Positions 1 to 4,467 of a stretch of DNA of 6,289 nt are shown here, in pieces. Within the stretch, counting starts at the first letter, position 1; every line of letters begins with the position of its first letter. This DNA comes from Nanobdellota archaeon. GTDB lineage: Archaea; Nanobdellota; Nanobdellia; Pacearchaeales; GW2011-AR1. Where the stretch lies: assembly GCA_018830685.1 (NCBI GenBank), contig JAHJRR010000073.1, forward strand, positions 1 to 6,289, in the 5' to 3' direction. The notes under the pieces were generated by a model, which worked only from the letters and a program-made list of their open reading frames with translations, ran no database searches and had not been told where the DNA came from. Both the position numbers and the translations under genes were made by a program.

Positions 1-13
1 AAGAATTAATTTT

Positions 14-103
14 TTATCGAACTCTACTTCCCAATTCAATTTCTTTATCTGGCTGTAGAAGATGGACTTGTGATTCGTCGTCGGAGATTGCTAGAAAAAC
101 TAT
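14..103 (-). pseudogene. 3' remnant of a MetRS-beta-like tRNA-binding domain gene
   Basis: Read on the minus strand, this stretch encodes about 29 residues and a TAA stop that match the C-terminus of the intact gene at 966-1310: 16 of 29 residues are identical, including the shared SDDES, a PD pair, EIE and the terminal GSxVR. A 14-base exact match (GATTCGTCGTCGGA) occurs at 72-85 and again at 1024-1037. Homology stops near base 103. Upstream, the frame runs back into hepT out of frame, without any ATG, GTG or TTG before the first in-frame stop, so nothing would start translation. I read it as the leftover 3' end of a second, diverged copy whose front was lost or replaced by the toxin-antitoxin pair. 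The divergence means it is not a fresh duplicate. Confidence 0.75.
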
Positions 104-113
104 GAAAAGGAAT

Positions 114-455
114 CTAAATGAACTTCTCTTTTTCCAACACTTTTAAGATTTTTATTTTTAATTCCGGCAAATCCTCTTTCACAATATCTTTGATTGTTTT
201 TTCATCAACTCCGAAGTAAGCATGAATAAGGACATCTCTCGTTCCGGCAATCTTTTTCCATTCAATCTTAGGATATTTATTCCTAAATTCTTCTGGAATA
301 TTCTTTGCAGCTTCACCCATAATTTCTATTCTTCTAATAATTGCATCTTGAAGTTTTATGTCTTTGCCCAAATCATTGTTTCTGTCAGAAAGATAATCTT
401 CGATTAAGTTAATACATTTTATAATATCCTCTAAATACAATTTTATATCTCTCAT
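114..455 (-). CDS. hepT: HepT-like HEPN toxin (DUF86 family ribonuclease)
   Basis: A 113-residue, all-helical protein with the HEPN RNase signature R-x4-H-x-Y at R73, H78 and Y80 (RDVLIHAY), followed by the usual FGVD stretch. This is the typical size and motif of HepT, the toxin half of the MntA/HepT type VII toxin-antitoxin system. In characterised family members the R-x4-6-H motif forms an RNA-cutting site in a dimer, and the motif Tyr is modified by the partner nucleotidyltransferase. The start codon ATG (453-455) overlaps the stop of the upstream mntA as ATGA, with a strong Shine-Dalgarno sequence just before it, so the two are translationally coupled. The toxin looks intact. The RNA target is unknown. 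Confidence 0.9.
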   Translation of the reverse strand: MRDIKLYLEDIIKCINLIEDYLSDRNNDLGKDIKLQDAIIRRIEIMGEAAKNIPEEFRNKYPKIEWKKIAGTRDVLIHAYFGVDEKTIKDIVKEDLPELKIKILKVLEKEKFI

Positions 456-916
456 AAAATCCTCACCTCCTCATTGAGTATCTTTTTTCTAAGCCGAGGA
501 TGGATAGCCCGATATGTATTTACATCTACCTTCCTGTGTAGGGTTTCTTCAAGAATTATCTTTAATCCAACCAAATCAAATAAACTGAATTTTCCTCGCC
601 CGACTTGAATCAAGATATCAATGTCACTGTTTTTCTTTTGTTCCCCTCGAGCGTAACTTCCAAATATTCCTGCTTTCTTTATATTACTCTTTTTTAATAT
701 TTTTACTATTTTCCCTTTTATTTCTTTGATATTCTTTTCAATTTTTTTATTTAAAAAAATTTTGTCCGCTTCAAGTTCTTTTTTCTGCAGATTTTTCTTA
801 TTTAGATTAGTTCCAAGATAAATCCTTTGTTTTGTTATTTTATCTTTTTCCCTAACAGATTTTACTCTATAATAATATTTATTCTTGTTCCCTGTTTTGA
901 TTTCTGTGTAGGGCAT
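452..916 (-). CDS. mntA: MntA-like nucleotidyltransferase antitoxin with extra N-terminal domain
   Basis: A 154-residue protein. Residues about 60-154 are a minimal nucleotidyltransferase: GS-x10-D-x-D at G86-S87 and D98/D100 ([15 protein letters not shown]), with the third acidic residue likely D131 in KVDV. In known MntA/HepT pairs this enzyme adds AMP to the HepT tyrosine and silences the toxin. The first 55 or so residues are unusual: a short basic beta-rich segment ([14 protein letters not shown], then RIYLG) followed by a lysine-rich helix. It resembles the N-terminal segment I associate with some archaeal Fic-type proteins. That resemblance is from memory and not tested. Stand-alone MntA is usually near 100-140 residues. 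A TATA-like box lies 25 bases before the ATG, so the mRNA is probably leaderless. Confidence 0.88.
   Translation of the reverse strand: MPYTEIKTGNKNKYYYRVKSVREKDKITKQRIYLGTNLNKKNLQKKELEADKIFLNKKIEKNIKEIKGKIVKILKKSNIKKAGIFGSYARGEQKKNSDIDILIQVGRGKFSLFDLVGLKIILEETLHRKVDVNTYRAIHPRLRKKILNEEVRIL
463..470 (-). promoter_or_regulatory. Shine-Dalgarno site of hepT
   Basis: On the minus strand GGAGGTGA lies seven bases before the hepT ATG and inside the last codons of mntA. It is a near-perfect anti-16S match. With the ATGA overlap it supports coupled translation of toxin after antitoxin. Confidence 0.75.
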
Positions 917-937
917 ATTTTTTATACGTCTACCTTC

Positions 938-945
938 TTTATAAA
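938..945 (-). promoter_or_regulatory. TATA-like box for mntA-hepT
   Basis: TTTATAAA, centred 25.5 bases upstream of the mntA ATG. Archaeal TATA boxes sit about 26 bases before the transcription start, so transcription should begin at the start codon itself. No B-recognition element was assigned, and the box is palindromic, so its direction is taken from the gene. Confidence 0.6.
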
Positions 946-952
946 TTTTCCC

Positions 953-969
953 GTAAGAATTCTTCTTAC
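953..969 (-). terminator. Hairpin over the stop codon of the MetRS-beta-like gene
   Basis: GTAAGAA (953-959) pairs with TTCTTAC (963-969) around a three-base loop, giving a 7-bp hairpin that covers the TAA stop at 966-968. There is no clear T-run after it on the minus strand, so its terminating power is doubtful. It could instead protect the mRNA 3' end or insulate the mntA promoter just beyond. Confidence 0.35.
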
Positions 970-1310
970 CTCACTTTGCTTCCTGTTTCAATCTCTGTGT
1001 CTGGCCGAATGAGTTTGGTTTTGGATTCGTCGTCGGAAACAGCTGCTAAAAGCATGCCCTGGCTTTCAATTCCCTTCAGTTTTTTTGGTTCAAGATTTGT
1101 GAATACAATACAGGTCTTATCCTTTAGTTCTTCTTGCTTGTAATGAGGTTTTAAGCCCGCCACAATCGTTCTTTTTCCTAATTCAGTTCCTAAGTCGACT
1201 GTGAGTTGATAGAGCTTGTCAGCGCCTTCTACGTCGGTTATTTCAATGATTTTTCCGACCCTTAGATTTAATTTCGACCAATCGGAGAATGAAACTATTC
1301 CTTCTTCCAT
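966..1310 (-). CDS. metG: Stand-alone MetRS beta-type tRNA-binding OB-fold protein
   Basis: A 114-residue OB-fold protein of the MetRS C-terminal/Arc1p/EMAP-II family. Hallmarks are LNLRVGKI near residue 15, ADKLYQLTVDLG near 30, IVAGL near 48, then NLEPKKLKGIESQGMLLAA and the C-terminal PDTEIETGSKVR. In many archaea this domain is a separate gene whose product binds tRNA and helps methionyl-tRNA synthetase; in others it is fused to the catalytic chain. The catalytic MetRS is not in this window. The ATG at 1308-1310 has a TATA-like box 25.5 bases upstream and no Shine-Dalgarno, suggesting leaderless translation. A CsaA-like role is the main alternative, but the GIxSxGMLLAA motif favours MetRS beta. 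A decayed second copy of its 3' end lies at 14-103. Confidence 0.85.
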   Translation of the reverse strand: MEEGIVSFSDWSKLNLRVGKIIEITDVEGADKLYQLTVDLGTELGKRTIVAGLKPHYKQEELKDKTCIVFTNLEPKKLKGIESQGMLLAAVSDDESKTKLIRPDTEIETGSKVR

Positions 1311-1331
1311 TACTTCTTAAGAAAAAACTTA

Positions 1332-1339
1332 TTTTTAAA
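1332..1339 (-). promoter_or_regulatory. TATA-like box for the MetRS-beta-like gene
   Basis: TTTAAAAA on the minus strand, centred 25.5 bases before the ATG at 1310, again predicting a transcript that starts at the start codon. It is embedded in AT-rich DNA, so chance occurrence cannot be excluded. Confidence 0.55.
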
Positions 1340-1458
1340 TTTATTTCTTTGGAGATTAGGGATTAGTTGATTAAGAATTGTAAATTTTAGTCGCTTTCTA
1401 ATAATCTCGTTTGTAGATATGAAGATGATAAACTGAATTCGTATTAATTCATTATTCG

Positions 1459-1490
1459 TATTTATTAATTGTGAGCTGATAGTGAACTGG
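1459..1490. repeat. Dispersed intergenic repeat, copy 1
   Basis: ATTTAT followed by TTAATTGTGAGC (1465-1476), then TAGTGAACTGG. The 12-mer recurs exactly at 4099-4110, again preceded by ATTTAT and followed by a similar TAGCGAACGG. Both copies lie between genes. Function unknown. The rest of the 1311-1539 gap shows only the MetRS-beta promoter and a terminator palindrome. Confidence 0.45.
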
Positions 1491-1521
1491 TTTTAGTTTT
1501 GAAGTTGGATGGTGTGTTTAT

Positions 1522-1546
1522 CAAATAAAATTTTAAATTTTATTTG
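1522..1546 (-). terminator. AT-rich palindrome ending the minD operon
   Basis: A 25-base sequence that reads as 12 bases, one centre base, and the reverse complement of the 12. It can form about 10 bp with a five-base loop made of A-T pairs plus a closing C-G. It overlaps the TAA stop (1540-1542) of the 54-residue gene. The position at the end of an operon suggests termination or 3'-end stabilisation. The runs of A and T also give U tracts on the RNA. Confidence 0.5.
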
Positions 1547-1704
1547 TCATATACTTCTAAAACTTCATACACTTTTGGTTCCCAACGTTTAGGCAAGTAG
1601 AAAATAACATTTTCCTCACCAAGTTCATTCTTCTGTTTTGCTACTATCTCTTTGTCTAAAATCTGAATGCGTTCTAATCTTTTTTCAAGTTCTTTATCTT
1701 TCAT
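1540..1704 (-). CDS. Small unrecognised protein coupled to MinD
   Basis: A 54-residue, highly charged protein (starts MKDKELEKRLERIQ) with a predicted helix over the first 28 or so residues and a more beta-like second half containing VIFYLPKRWEPKVYEVLEVY. I do not recognise a family. I chose the ATG at 1702-1704 because it overlaps the minD stop by only 11 bases and has AAAGGA seven bases upstream; the same frame stays open to an ATG at 1845, but that would bury 150 bases in minD. The tight overlap suggests it is made with MinD and may bind or regulate it. That is inference from position only. Confidence 0.65.
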   Translation of the reverse strand: MKDKELEKRLERIQILDKEIVAKQKNELGEENVIFYLPKRWEPKVYEVLEVYDK

Positions 1705-2479
1705 TATTTTTTCCTTTAATCCAATTAGAGAGTTTTTCAAATAATTTTTCTCTGTCTTTTTCTGAATCGTAATGAACTTCAAGAAGGGTTGCCGCGATTT
1801 CTTTATATGCTCTAGCGGCTTTACTCTTTGGATGTGTTTGGACAACTGGGCCTTTTATTTTTACTGATTCTTGAACTGAGAGGTCTTCAGGGACCATTCC
1901 AATTATTGGGACTTCAAGCATTTCTCTTACAATCTCTGGTGATAATTCTATATGATCTTTTCTTACTCTTGTTACTATCACCCCTCGGACGTGTTTTTTC
2001 ATTTGCTCGGCGTATTTTATTGTCTTTAATGCATCTGTAATTGCAGGCATTTCTGGATTTGTTACGATAATTAGTTCATCTGCAAGTTCCATTATGTGTG
2101 ACGCTTCGTTACCTAGACCTGCAGCACAATCAATAATTACATTGTCAGATATCTTTTTGAAATCTAATTTGAAGTTTTTTAGTTTTTCTGTTTGAGTATC
2201 TTTTAATTCTTTGATAGAAATTGAAGAGGGTATTATTTTTATTCCCGATTCGTGTTCGTAGACGGCTTCAAAAGGTTCTGCTTTTCCTTTGAGAATATGA
2301 TTTAAATTTATTGGAACTTCTGGTGCGTTTAGATTGATCCCTACGTTTGGTGTTGAGACATTACCGTCGATAACGAGGGCATCTTGCCCGAAATATTTCA
2401 TGGCTACTGCGATGTTAATCGCTGTTGTAGTCTTTCCAACGCCTCCTTTTCCTGATGTGATAACAATTATTTTTGCCAT
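1694..2479 (-). CDS. minD: MinD/ParA-family P-loop ATPase
   Basis: A 261-residue SIMIBI-class ATPase. The deviant Walker A GKGGVGKT is at residues 10-17, with signature Lys11 and catalytic Lys16. The switch I region IDGNVSTPNVGINL (37-50) has D38 but Asn at 40, where MinD usually has a second Asp or similar. The Walker B-like IIDCAAGLG is at 115-123. The end (about 244-257, KLFEKLSNWIKG) could form an amphipathic helix like the membrane-targeting tail of MinD. Archaeal MinD-like proteins position structures or partner proteins on the membrane; no MinE or MinC is visible here. It sits 32 bases after an unrecognised gene and overlaps a small gene downstream, so the three are probably one operon. 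Confidence 0.9.
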   Translation of the reverse strand: MAKIIVITSGKGGVGKTTTAINIAVAMKYFGQDALVIDGNVSTPNVGINLNAPEVPINLNHILKGKAEPFEAVYEHESGIKIIPSSISIKELKDTQTEKLKNFKLDFKKISDNVIIDCAAGLGNEASHIMELADELIIVTNPEMPAITDALKTIKYAEQMKKHVRGVIVTRVRKDHIELSPEIVREMLEVPIIGMVPEDLSVQESVKIKGPVVQTHPKSKAARAYKEIAATLLEVHYDSEKDREKLFEKLSNWIKGKNNER

Positions 2480-2511
2480 TCTATTTTAAAGAAATTATCT
2501 TTATCTTAGAC

Positions 2512-2952
2512 CTATTTTAGAAGAAATTGCTTAACTAGACTTATAAACTTTTCTAACCTCTCCGCATAAAGTTTGAGCATATCTAGATTTATATTAATTT
2601 CTTCTCCTCGGTAAAATACCTTAAGTGTAACGTTTTTTCTGAATTCTCCAATTCTTTCTTTTCTTAAATCTTCAATTTTGCGAAACATTTCATACATCTC
2701 AATTACTTCTTGAAATTCTTTTTCTTTTTTGAATAGATTTTTTACGGCTTCTATTTTTCCGATAGGATTAGTTGGGATTGAAGAAATTTTCTTTTTCTTT
2801 TTGGCGTGTTTAAGAATTTCTTCGATACTGACTTCTATCATTCTTCTCCATCGCACGATGAGATTCATAATCACATCACAGGTTTTTGTGTATTTTAGGC
2901 TCACGTAGAGAAGGTGGTCCGCACTTATTTTTTCTTGGATAATTTCTTCCAT
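2512..2952 (-). CDS. Unrecognised helical protein upstream of MinD
   Basis: A 146-residue, lysine- and glutamate-rich protein that I cannot assign to a named family. The N-terminus has a helical stretch with ADHLLYVSLKYTKTCDVI (11-28), then a run of five lysines near 51-55, an EKEFQEVIEMYEMFRKIEDL segment, a short beta-like VTLKVFYRGEEININ (108-122), and a final amphipathic helix. I see no signal peptide, membrane segment or metal-binding cluster, and no R-x4-6-H, so it is not a catalytic HEPN protein. The ATG at 2950-2952 is bounded by an in-frame TGA two codons upstream. It is the first gene of the probable minD operon, so a role with MinD is plausible. Confidence 0.75.
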   Translation of the reverse strand: MEEIIQEKISADHLLYVSLKYTKTCDVIMNLIVRWRRMIEVSIEEILKHAKKKKKISSIPTNPIGKIEAVKNLFKKEKEFQEVIEMYEMFRKIEDLRKERIGEFRKNVTLKVFYRGEEININLDMLKLYAERLEKFISLVKQFLLK

Positions 2953-2999
2953 TGTTCAGTTAAGATTATTGTTGCTAAAAGAGCAAATGATTCAAAGCA

Positions 3000-3029
3000 A
3001 ACTACTATTTATACTTTTCTTTAGTAGTT
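3000..3029 (-). promoter_or_regulatory. TATA-like box flanked by an 8-bp inverted repeat
   Basis: AACTACTA (3000-3007) and TAGTAGTT (3022-3029) are perfect reverse complements separated by 14 bases, with a TATA-like TATAAATA (minus strand, 3006-3013) overlapping the left arm. The box would start transcription near 2984, leaving a leader of about 31 nt on the minD operon, unlike the leaderless genes nearby. The 22-base centre spacing is about two helical turns, as expected for a repressor operator. The same repeat could instead be the terminator hairpin of the membrane-protein gene ending at 3040. Confidence 0.45.
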
Positions 3030-3039
3030 AAAATAAGAA

Positions 3040-3540
3040 TTATCTGCTTAGCTTAAGAGTTATTAGTCTATTTCTTTGGAGATGTATAAAAATTCCTAGA
3101 ACCAATGCAATCGTGCATAATGTATAATTTGTTTCATTGCTTATTACTCCTAGTAAAAAATTTGATTTTATTGGCCAAAAAGGAATTATGTCCAAATGCA
3201 TAAATGAATCTAAGATAATATGAGACCATGTACCAAGAAGTGACCCTAGAATTATTGATGTATAGGAATAATCATTCTTGATTTTTAATTTATTGGATAT
3301 CTGTTTTAGAAATTTTCTACTTTTCCAAATTATTATCGATAGGAATAGTGCTAATAATGTTGCTCCTACAAATGTGTGGAGGGGTCCATGAAATCTTCCG
3401 GCACATCCAAAGAAAAAACAAAAAAAGGCTCTTGCGTCAATTATTACACTTGCTAAGAGTATGGATATTAAATTTATTCTTTTTTCGAATAATTCCCCTA
3501 TAAGAAATGATGGACCTAAATGGAAGGGGGTTAAGGGCAT
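3040..3540 (-). CDS. YdjM-like membrane protein (putative metal-dependent hydrolase, PF04307 type)
   Basis: A 166-residue membrane protein beginning MPLTPFHLGPSFLIG, with several hydrophobic segments (about 23-48, 56-72, 93-110 and 139-155). Conserved polar residues expected for this family are visible: H7, D35, H51 and H55 (FHGPLHT), H107 and D111 (WSHIILDSFMH), then H115 and a FWPI motif. The family is annotated as a membrane-bound metal-dependent hydrolase from these His/Asp residues, but its substrate is not known. A TATA-like box sits about 25 bases before the ATG. It is a single gene between NAC and the minD operon, with no clear functional link to either. Confidence 0.75.
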   Translation of the reverse strand: MPLTPFHLGPSFLIGELFEKRINLISILLASVIIDARAFFCFFFGCAGRFHGPLHTFVGATLLALFLSIIIWKSRKFLKQISNKLKIKNDYSYTSIILGSLLGTWSHIILDSFMHLDIIPFWPIKSNFLLGVISNETNYTLCTIALVLGIFIHLQRNRLITLKLSR

Positions 3541-3560
3541 TATTTTTTATCAACACGTCC

Positions 3561-3568
3561 TATTTTAA
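3561..3568 (-). promoter_or_regulatory. TATA-like box for the YdjM-like gene
   Basis: TTAAAATA on the minus strand, centred 24.5 bases before the ATG at 3540. It predicts a leaderless or nearly leaderless transcript. It lies in the 58-base gap after the NAC gene, which shows that the membrane gene need not depend on NAC transcription. Confidence 0.5.
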
Positions 3569-3598
3569 TTCTTATGGTATTTTTTTAGATAATATATT

Positions 3599-3934
3599 TT
3601 ATTCGCTTAGCTCAAGAATTGCTTCTGCTAGGTCACCGTTTGAGTTCTTTAGTGCTTTTTCTGCTTGTTCTTTGGTTGAAGAAGTCTTTTCCATTACTGT
3701 TGTTACATCTTCTTCAGAGATGCCTTGGTCTTCAGTTACTTCTCCAGAGATTTGGAAACTTTCTTGGCCTTGCATAACAATTTTGGTTACAGAAGGATTG
3801 TTTATTGTTATTTTGTTCCCGTCGGTTTTTTCGATTGTGACTTTAGAGGCATCTATTTCTTCTTGGTTGATACCCATCTGCTTCATTACTGATTGCATCT
3901 TCTTTGGATCTAGTCCACCCATTCCTGGAAACAT
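3599..3934 (-). CDS. nac: Archaeal nascent polypeptide-associated complex protein (NAC alpha type)
   Basis: A 111-residue protein in the normal size range of archaeal NAC. It begins MFPGMGGLDPKKMQSVMKQM, the typical glycine/methionine-rich opening, followed by a NAC beta-barrel domain (about 22-66, with KITINNPSVTKI and GQESFQISGE) and a C-terminal UBA domain (about 71-111, GISEEDVTTVMEKTSSTKEQ then LKNSNGDLAEAILELSE). The archaeal protein forms a homodimer that binds ribosomes near the exit tunnel and contacts new chains. It is a housekeeping gene and a good archaeal marker. A weak TATA-like box lies 25.5 bases upstream of the ATG. Confidence 0.95.
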   Translation of the reverse strand: MFPGMGGLDPKKMQSVMKQMGINQEEIDASKVTIEKTDGNKITINNPSVTKIVMQGQESFQISGEVTEDQGISEEDVTTVMEKTSSTKEQAEKALKNSNGDLAEAILELSE

Positions 3935-3955
3935 GTTTTGAAAAGAGATTTAGGG

Positions 3956-3963
3956 TTTTTATT
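3956..3963 (-). promoter_or_regulatory. Weak TATA-like box for the NAC gene
   Basis: AATAAAAA on the minus strand, centred 25.5 bases before the ATG. It is a poor match to the archaeal consensus; the main support is that its spacing equals that of the other genes here. Confidence 0.35.
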
Positions 3964-4016
3964 GTTTATGGTTTTTGGAAGAGATTAGGTTCTTTTCACT
4001 CACGATTTGTTGGCTT

Positions 4017-4038
4017 ACAATTGGCTTTGCTCAATTGT
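4017..4038. repeat. Hairpin ACAATTG/CAATTGT with a degenerate repeat core
   Basis: ACAATTG (4017-4023) pairs with CAATTGT (4032-4038) around GCTTTGCT. On the minus strand it reads AATTGAGCAAAGCCAA, which resembles the AATTGTGAGCGTAGCGAA repeat found at 4101-4118, so it may be a degraded, inverted copy. Confidence 0.35.
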
Positions 4039-4091
4039 TCGCTTAAGAAAAAATTAAGTCTGTAAAGTTAGCAAGTTAATTTTGTATGAGA

Positions 4092-4121
4092 TTTATAGTT
4101 AATTGTGAGCGTAGCGAACGG
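4092..4121. repeat. Dispersed intergenic repeat, copy 2
   Basis: TTTATAGTTAATTGTGAGC followed by GTAGCGAACGG. It shares an exact 12-mer (4099-4110) and similar flanks with 1459-1490. Copy 2 lies just before a TATA-like box. Confidence 0.45.
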
Positions 4122-4125
4122 AATG

Positions 4126-4133
4126 TTTAAATA
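4126..4133 (+). promoter_or_regulatory. Strong TATA-like box facing the histidine island
   Basis: TTTAAATA, a good archaeal TATA match, centred 25.5 bases before the ATG at 4155. Transcription should begin at or near 4155, at the 5' end of the candidate structured RNA. Confidence 0.55.
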
Positions 4134-4154
4134 GTAAGCTTTTTTTGTGATTTT

Positions 4155-4225
4155 ATGACAGCTAAACTTTGGAGTTATCGGCATAGTCTATAGGGCTAAC
4201 GATTTTTCTAGCTGTAGCTTTTTTT
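4155..4225 (+). ncRNA. Candidate structured RNA or leader with T-run
   Basis: A compact fold can be drawn by eye. ACAGCTA (4158-4164) pairs with TAGCTGT (4209-4215) and closes a three-way junction that holds the immediately adjacent hairpins AACT-TTGG-AGTT (4165-4176) and ATCG...CGAT (4177-4180 with 4200-4203). It is followed by AGC and seven Ts (4219-4225), a usual archaeal termination signal. A TATA-like box is correctly placed upstream. The same transcript would also encode a leaderless 12-residue peptide, MTAKLWSYRHSL (4155-4193). It could be a small RNA, or a leader that controls read-through into tRNA-His-hisGE-hisS. It matches no RNA family I know, and chance pairing in AT-rich DNA is possible. 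Confidence 0.3.
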
Positions 4226-4260
4226 CTGACAAGAATATTTTTATACCGCAGTCAACTGAA

Positions 4261-4268
4261 TTAAATAT
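4261..4268 (+). promoter_or_regulatory. Possible TATA-like box for tRNA-His
   Basis: TTAAATAT, predicting transcription start near 4290 and a pre-tRNA leader of about 37 nt. A second AT-rich candidate lies at 4236-4246. Neither is strong. The alternative is read-through from the promoter at 4126. Confidence 0.3.
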
Positions 4269-4326
4269 CAAGCGTGACTCTAACTTAAAGGAAGGGTTGA
4301 TTAGGGAAACCTTGGGTTGCCTTTAT

Positions 4327-4455
4327 GGTGGATGTAGTTTAGTGGCAGAACGCATGGTTGTGGTGAGCGATGTTTGCGAAGGACAGACTATGGTTTGTAA
4401 TTCCGAGCGGGCTCGCAAATTCCGTGTGGCGGGGGTTCGATTCTCCCCATCCACC
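4327..4455 (+). tRNA. tRNA-His (GUG) with intron
   Basis: Exons 4327-4363 and 4421-4455 fold into a full cloverleaf. The acceptor stem is GTGGATG/CATCCAC with an encoded extra G at position -1 (4327) facing C73 (4455), the identity element of tRNA-His. The D arm is GTTT/GAAC with GG in the loop; the anticodon stem is CATGG/CCGTG with anticodon GTG at 4360-4362; the variable loop is four bases; the T arm is GGGGG-TTCGATT-CTCCC. CCA is not encoded and must be added. The mature length is 72 nt with G-1. It lies 42 bases before hisGE, which is followed by hisS, so it is probably on one transcript with the genes that make and attach histidine. Confidence 0.96.
4364..4420 (+). other. tRNA-His intron (57 nt, position 37/38)
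   Basis: The canonical archaeal bulge-helix-bulge can be drawn exactly. After the anticodon stem, T32-T35 (TTGT, 4358-4361) pair with GCAA (4415-4418), leaving the three-base bulges GGT (4362-4364) and ATT (4419-4421). Cutting after the second base of each bulge gives the two exons. GAGC (4365-4368) with GCTC (4411-4414) forms the next helix. It should be removed by the archaeal splicing endonuclease. A competing 7-bp helix is also possible (TTTGCGA 4373-4379 with TCGCAAA 4413-4419). No open reading frame of note lies inside. Confidence 0.92.
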
Positions 4456-4467
4456 CTGCTAGTAAAA

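Larger units (their letters stand above)
3935..4326. other. 392-base divergent intergenic region
   Basis: No credible protein gene. From left to right it holds the NAC promoter, a 7-bp hairpin (4017-4038), a copy of a dispersed repeat (4092-4121), a plus-strand TATA-like box (4126-4133), a candidate structured RNA with a 12-codon reading frame and a T-run (4155-4225), and a possible promoter for tRNA-His (4261-4268). Between 4039 and 4091 I see only AT-rich sequence with a small inverted repeat CTTAA/TTAAG (4042-4058). Confidence 0.7.

Noticed and set aside
1416..1480. Possible C/D box guide RNA (ATGATAA near 1424, CTGA at 1432 and 1476)
   Set aside because: The C box is imperfect, one CTGA is only a base away from it, and C', D' and terminal stem cannot be placed in a regular layout.
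1705..1845. Longer N-terminus for the 54-residue minD-operon protein, starting at 1845
   Set aside because: It would overlap the well-conserved C-terminal coding part of minD by about 150 bases; the ATG at 1704 has a plausible ribosome-binding site and a short overlap.
3507..3941. 144-codon plus-strand frame over the NAC gene
   Set aside because: It is the mirror of the strongly recognisable NAC coding sequence; its serine/phenylalanine-rich composition is typical of an antisense shadow.
4155..4225. Truncated tRNA
   Set aside because: There is a 7-bp closing stem and two arms, but no T arm, no TTCGA loop and no convincing anticodon loop.
4147..4229. C/D box guide RNA reading of the candidate RNA (GTGATTT and CTGA)
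   Set aside because: Only five of seven C-box bases match, and a seven-T terminator lies before the supposed D box.
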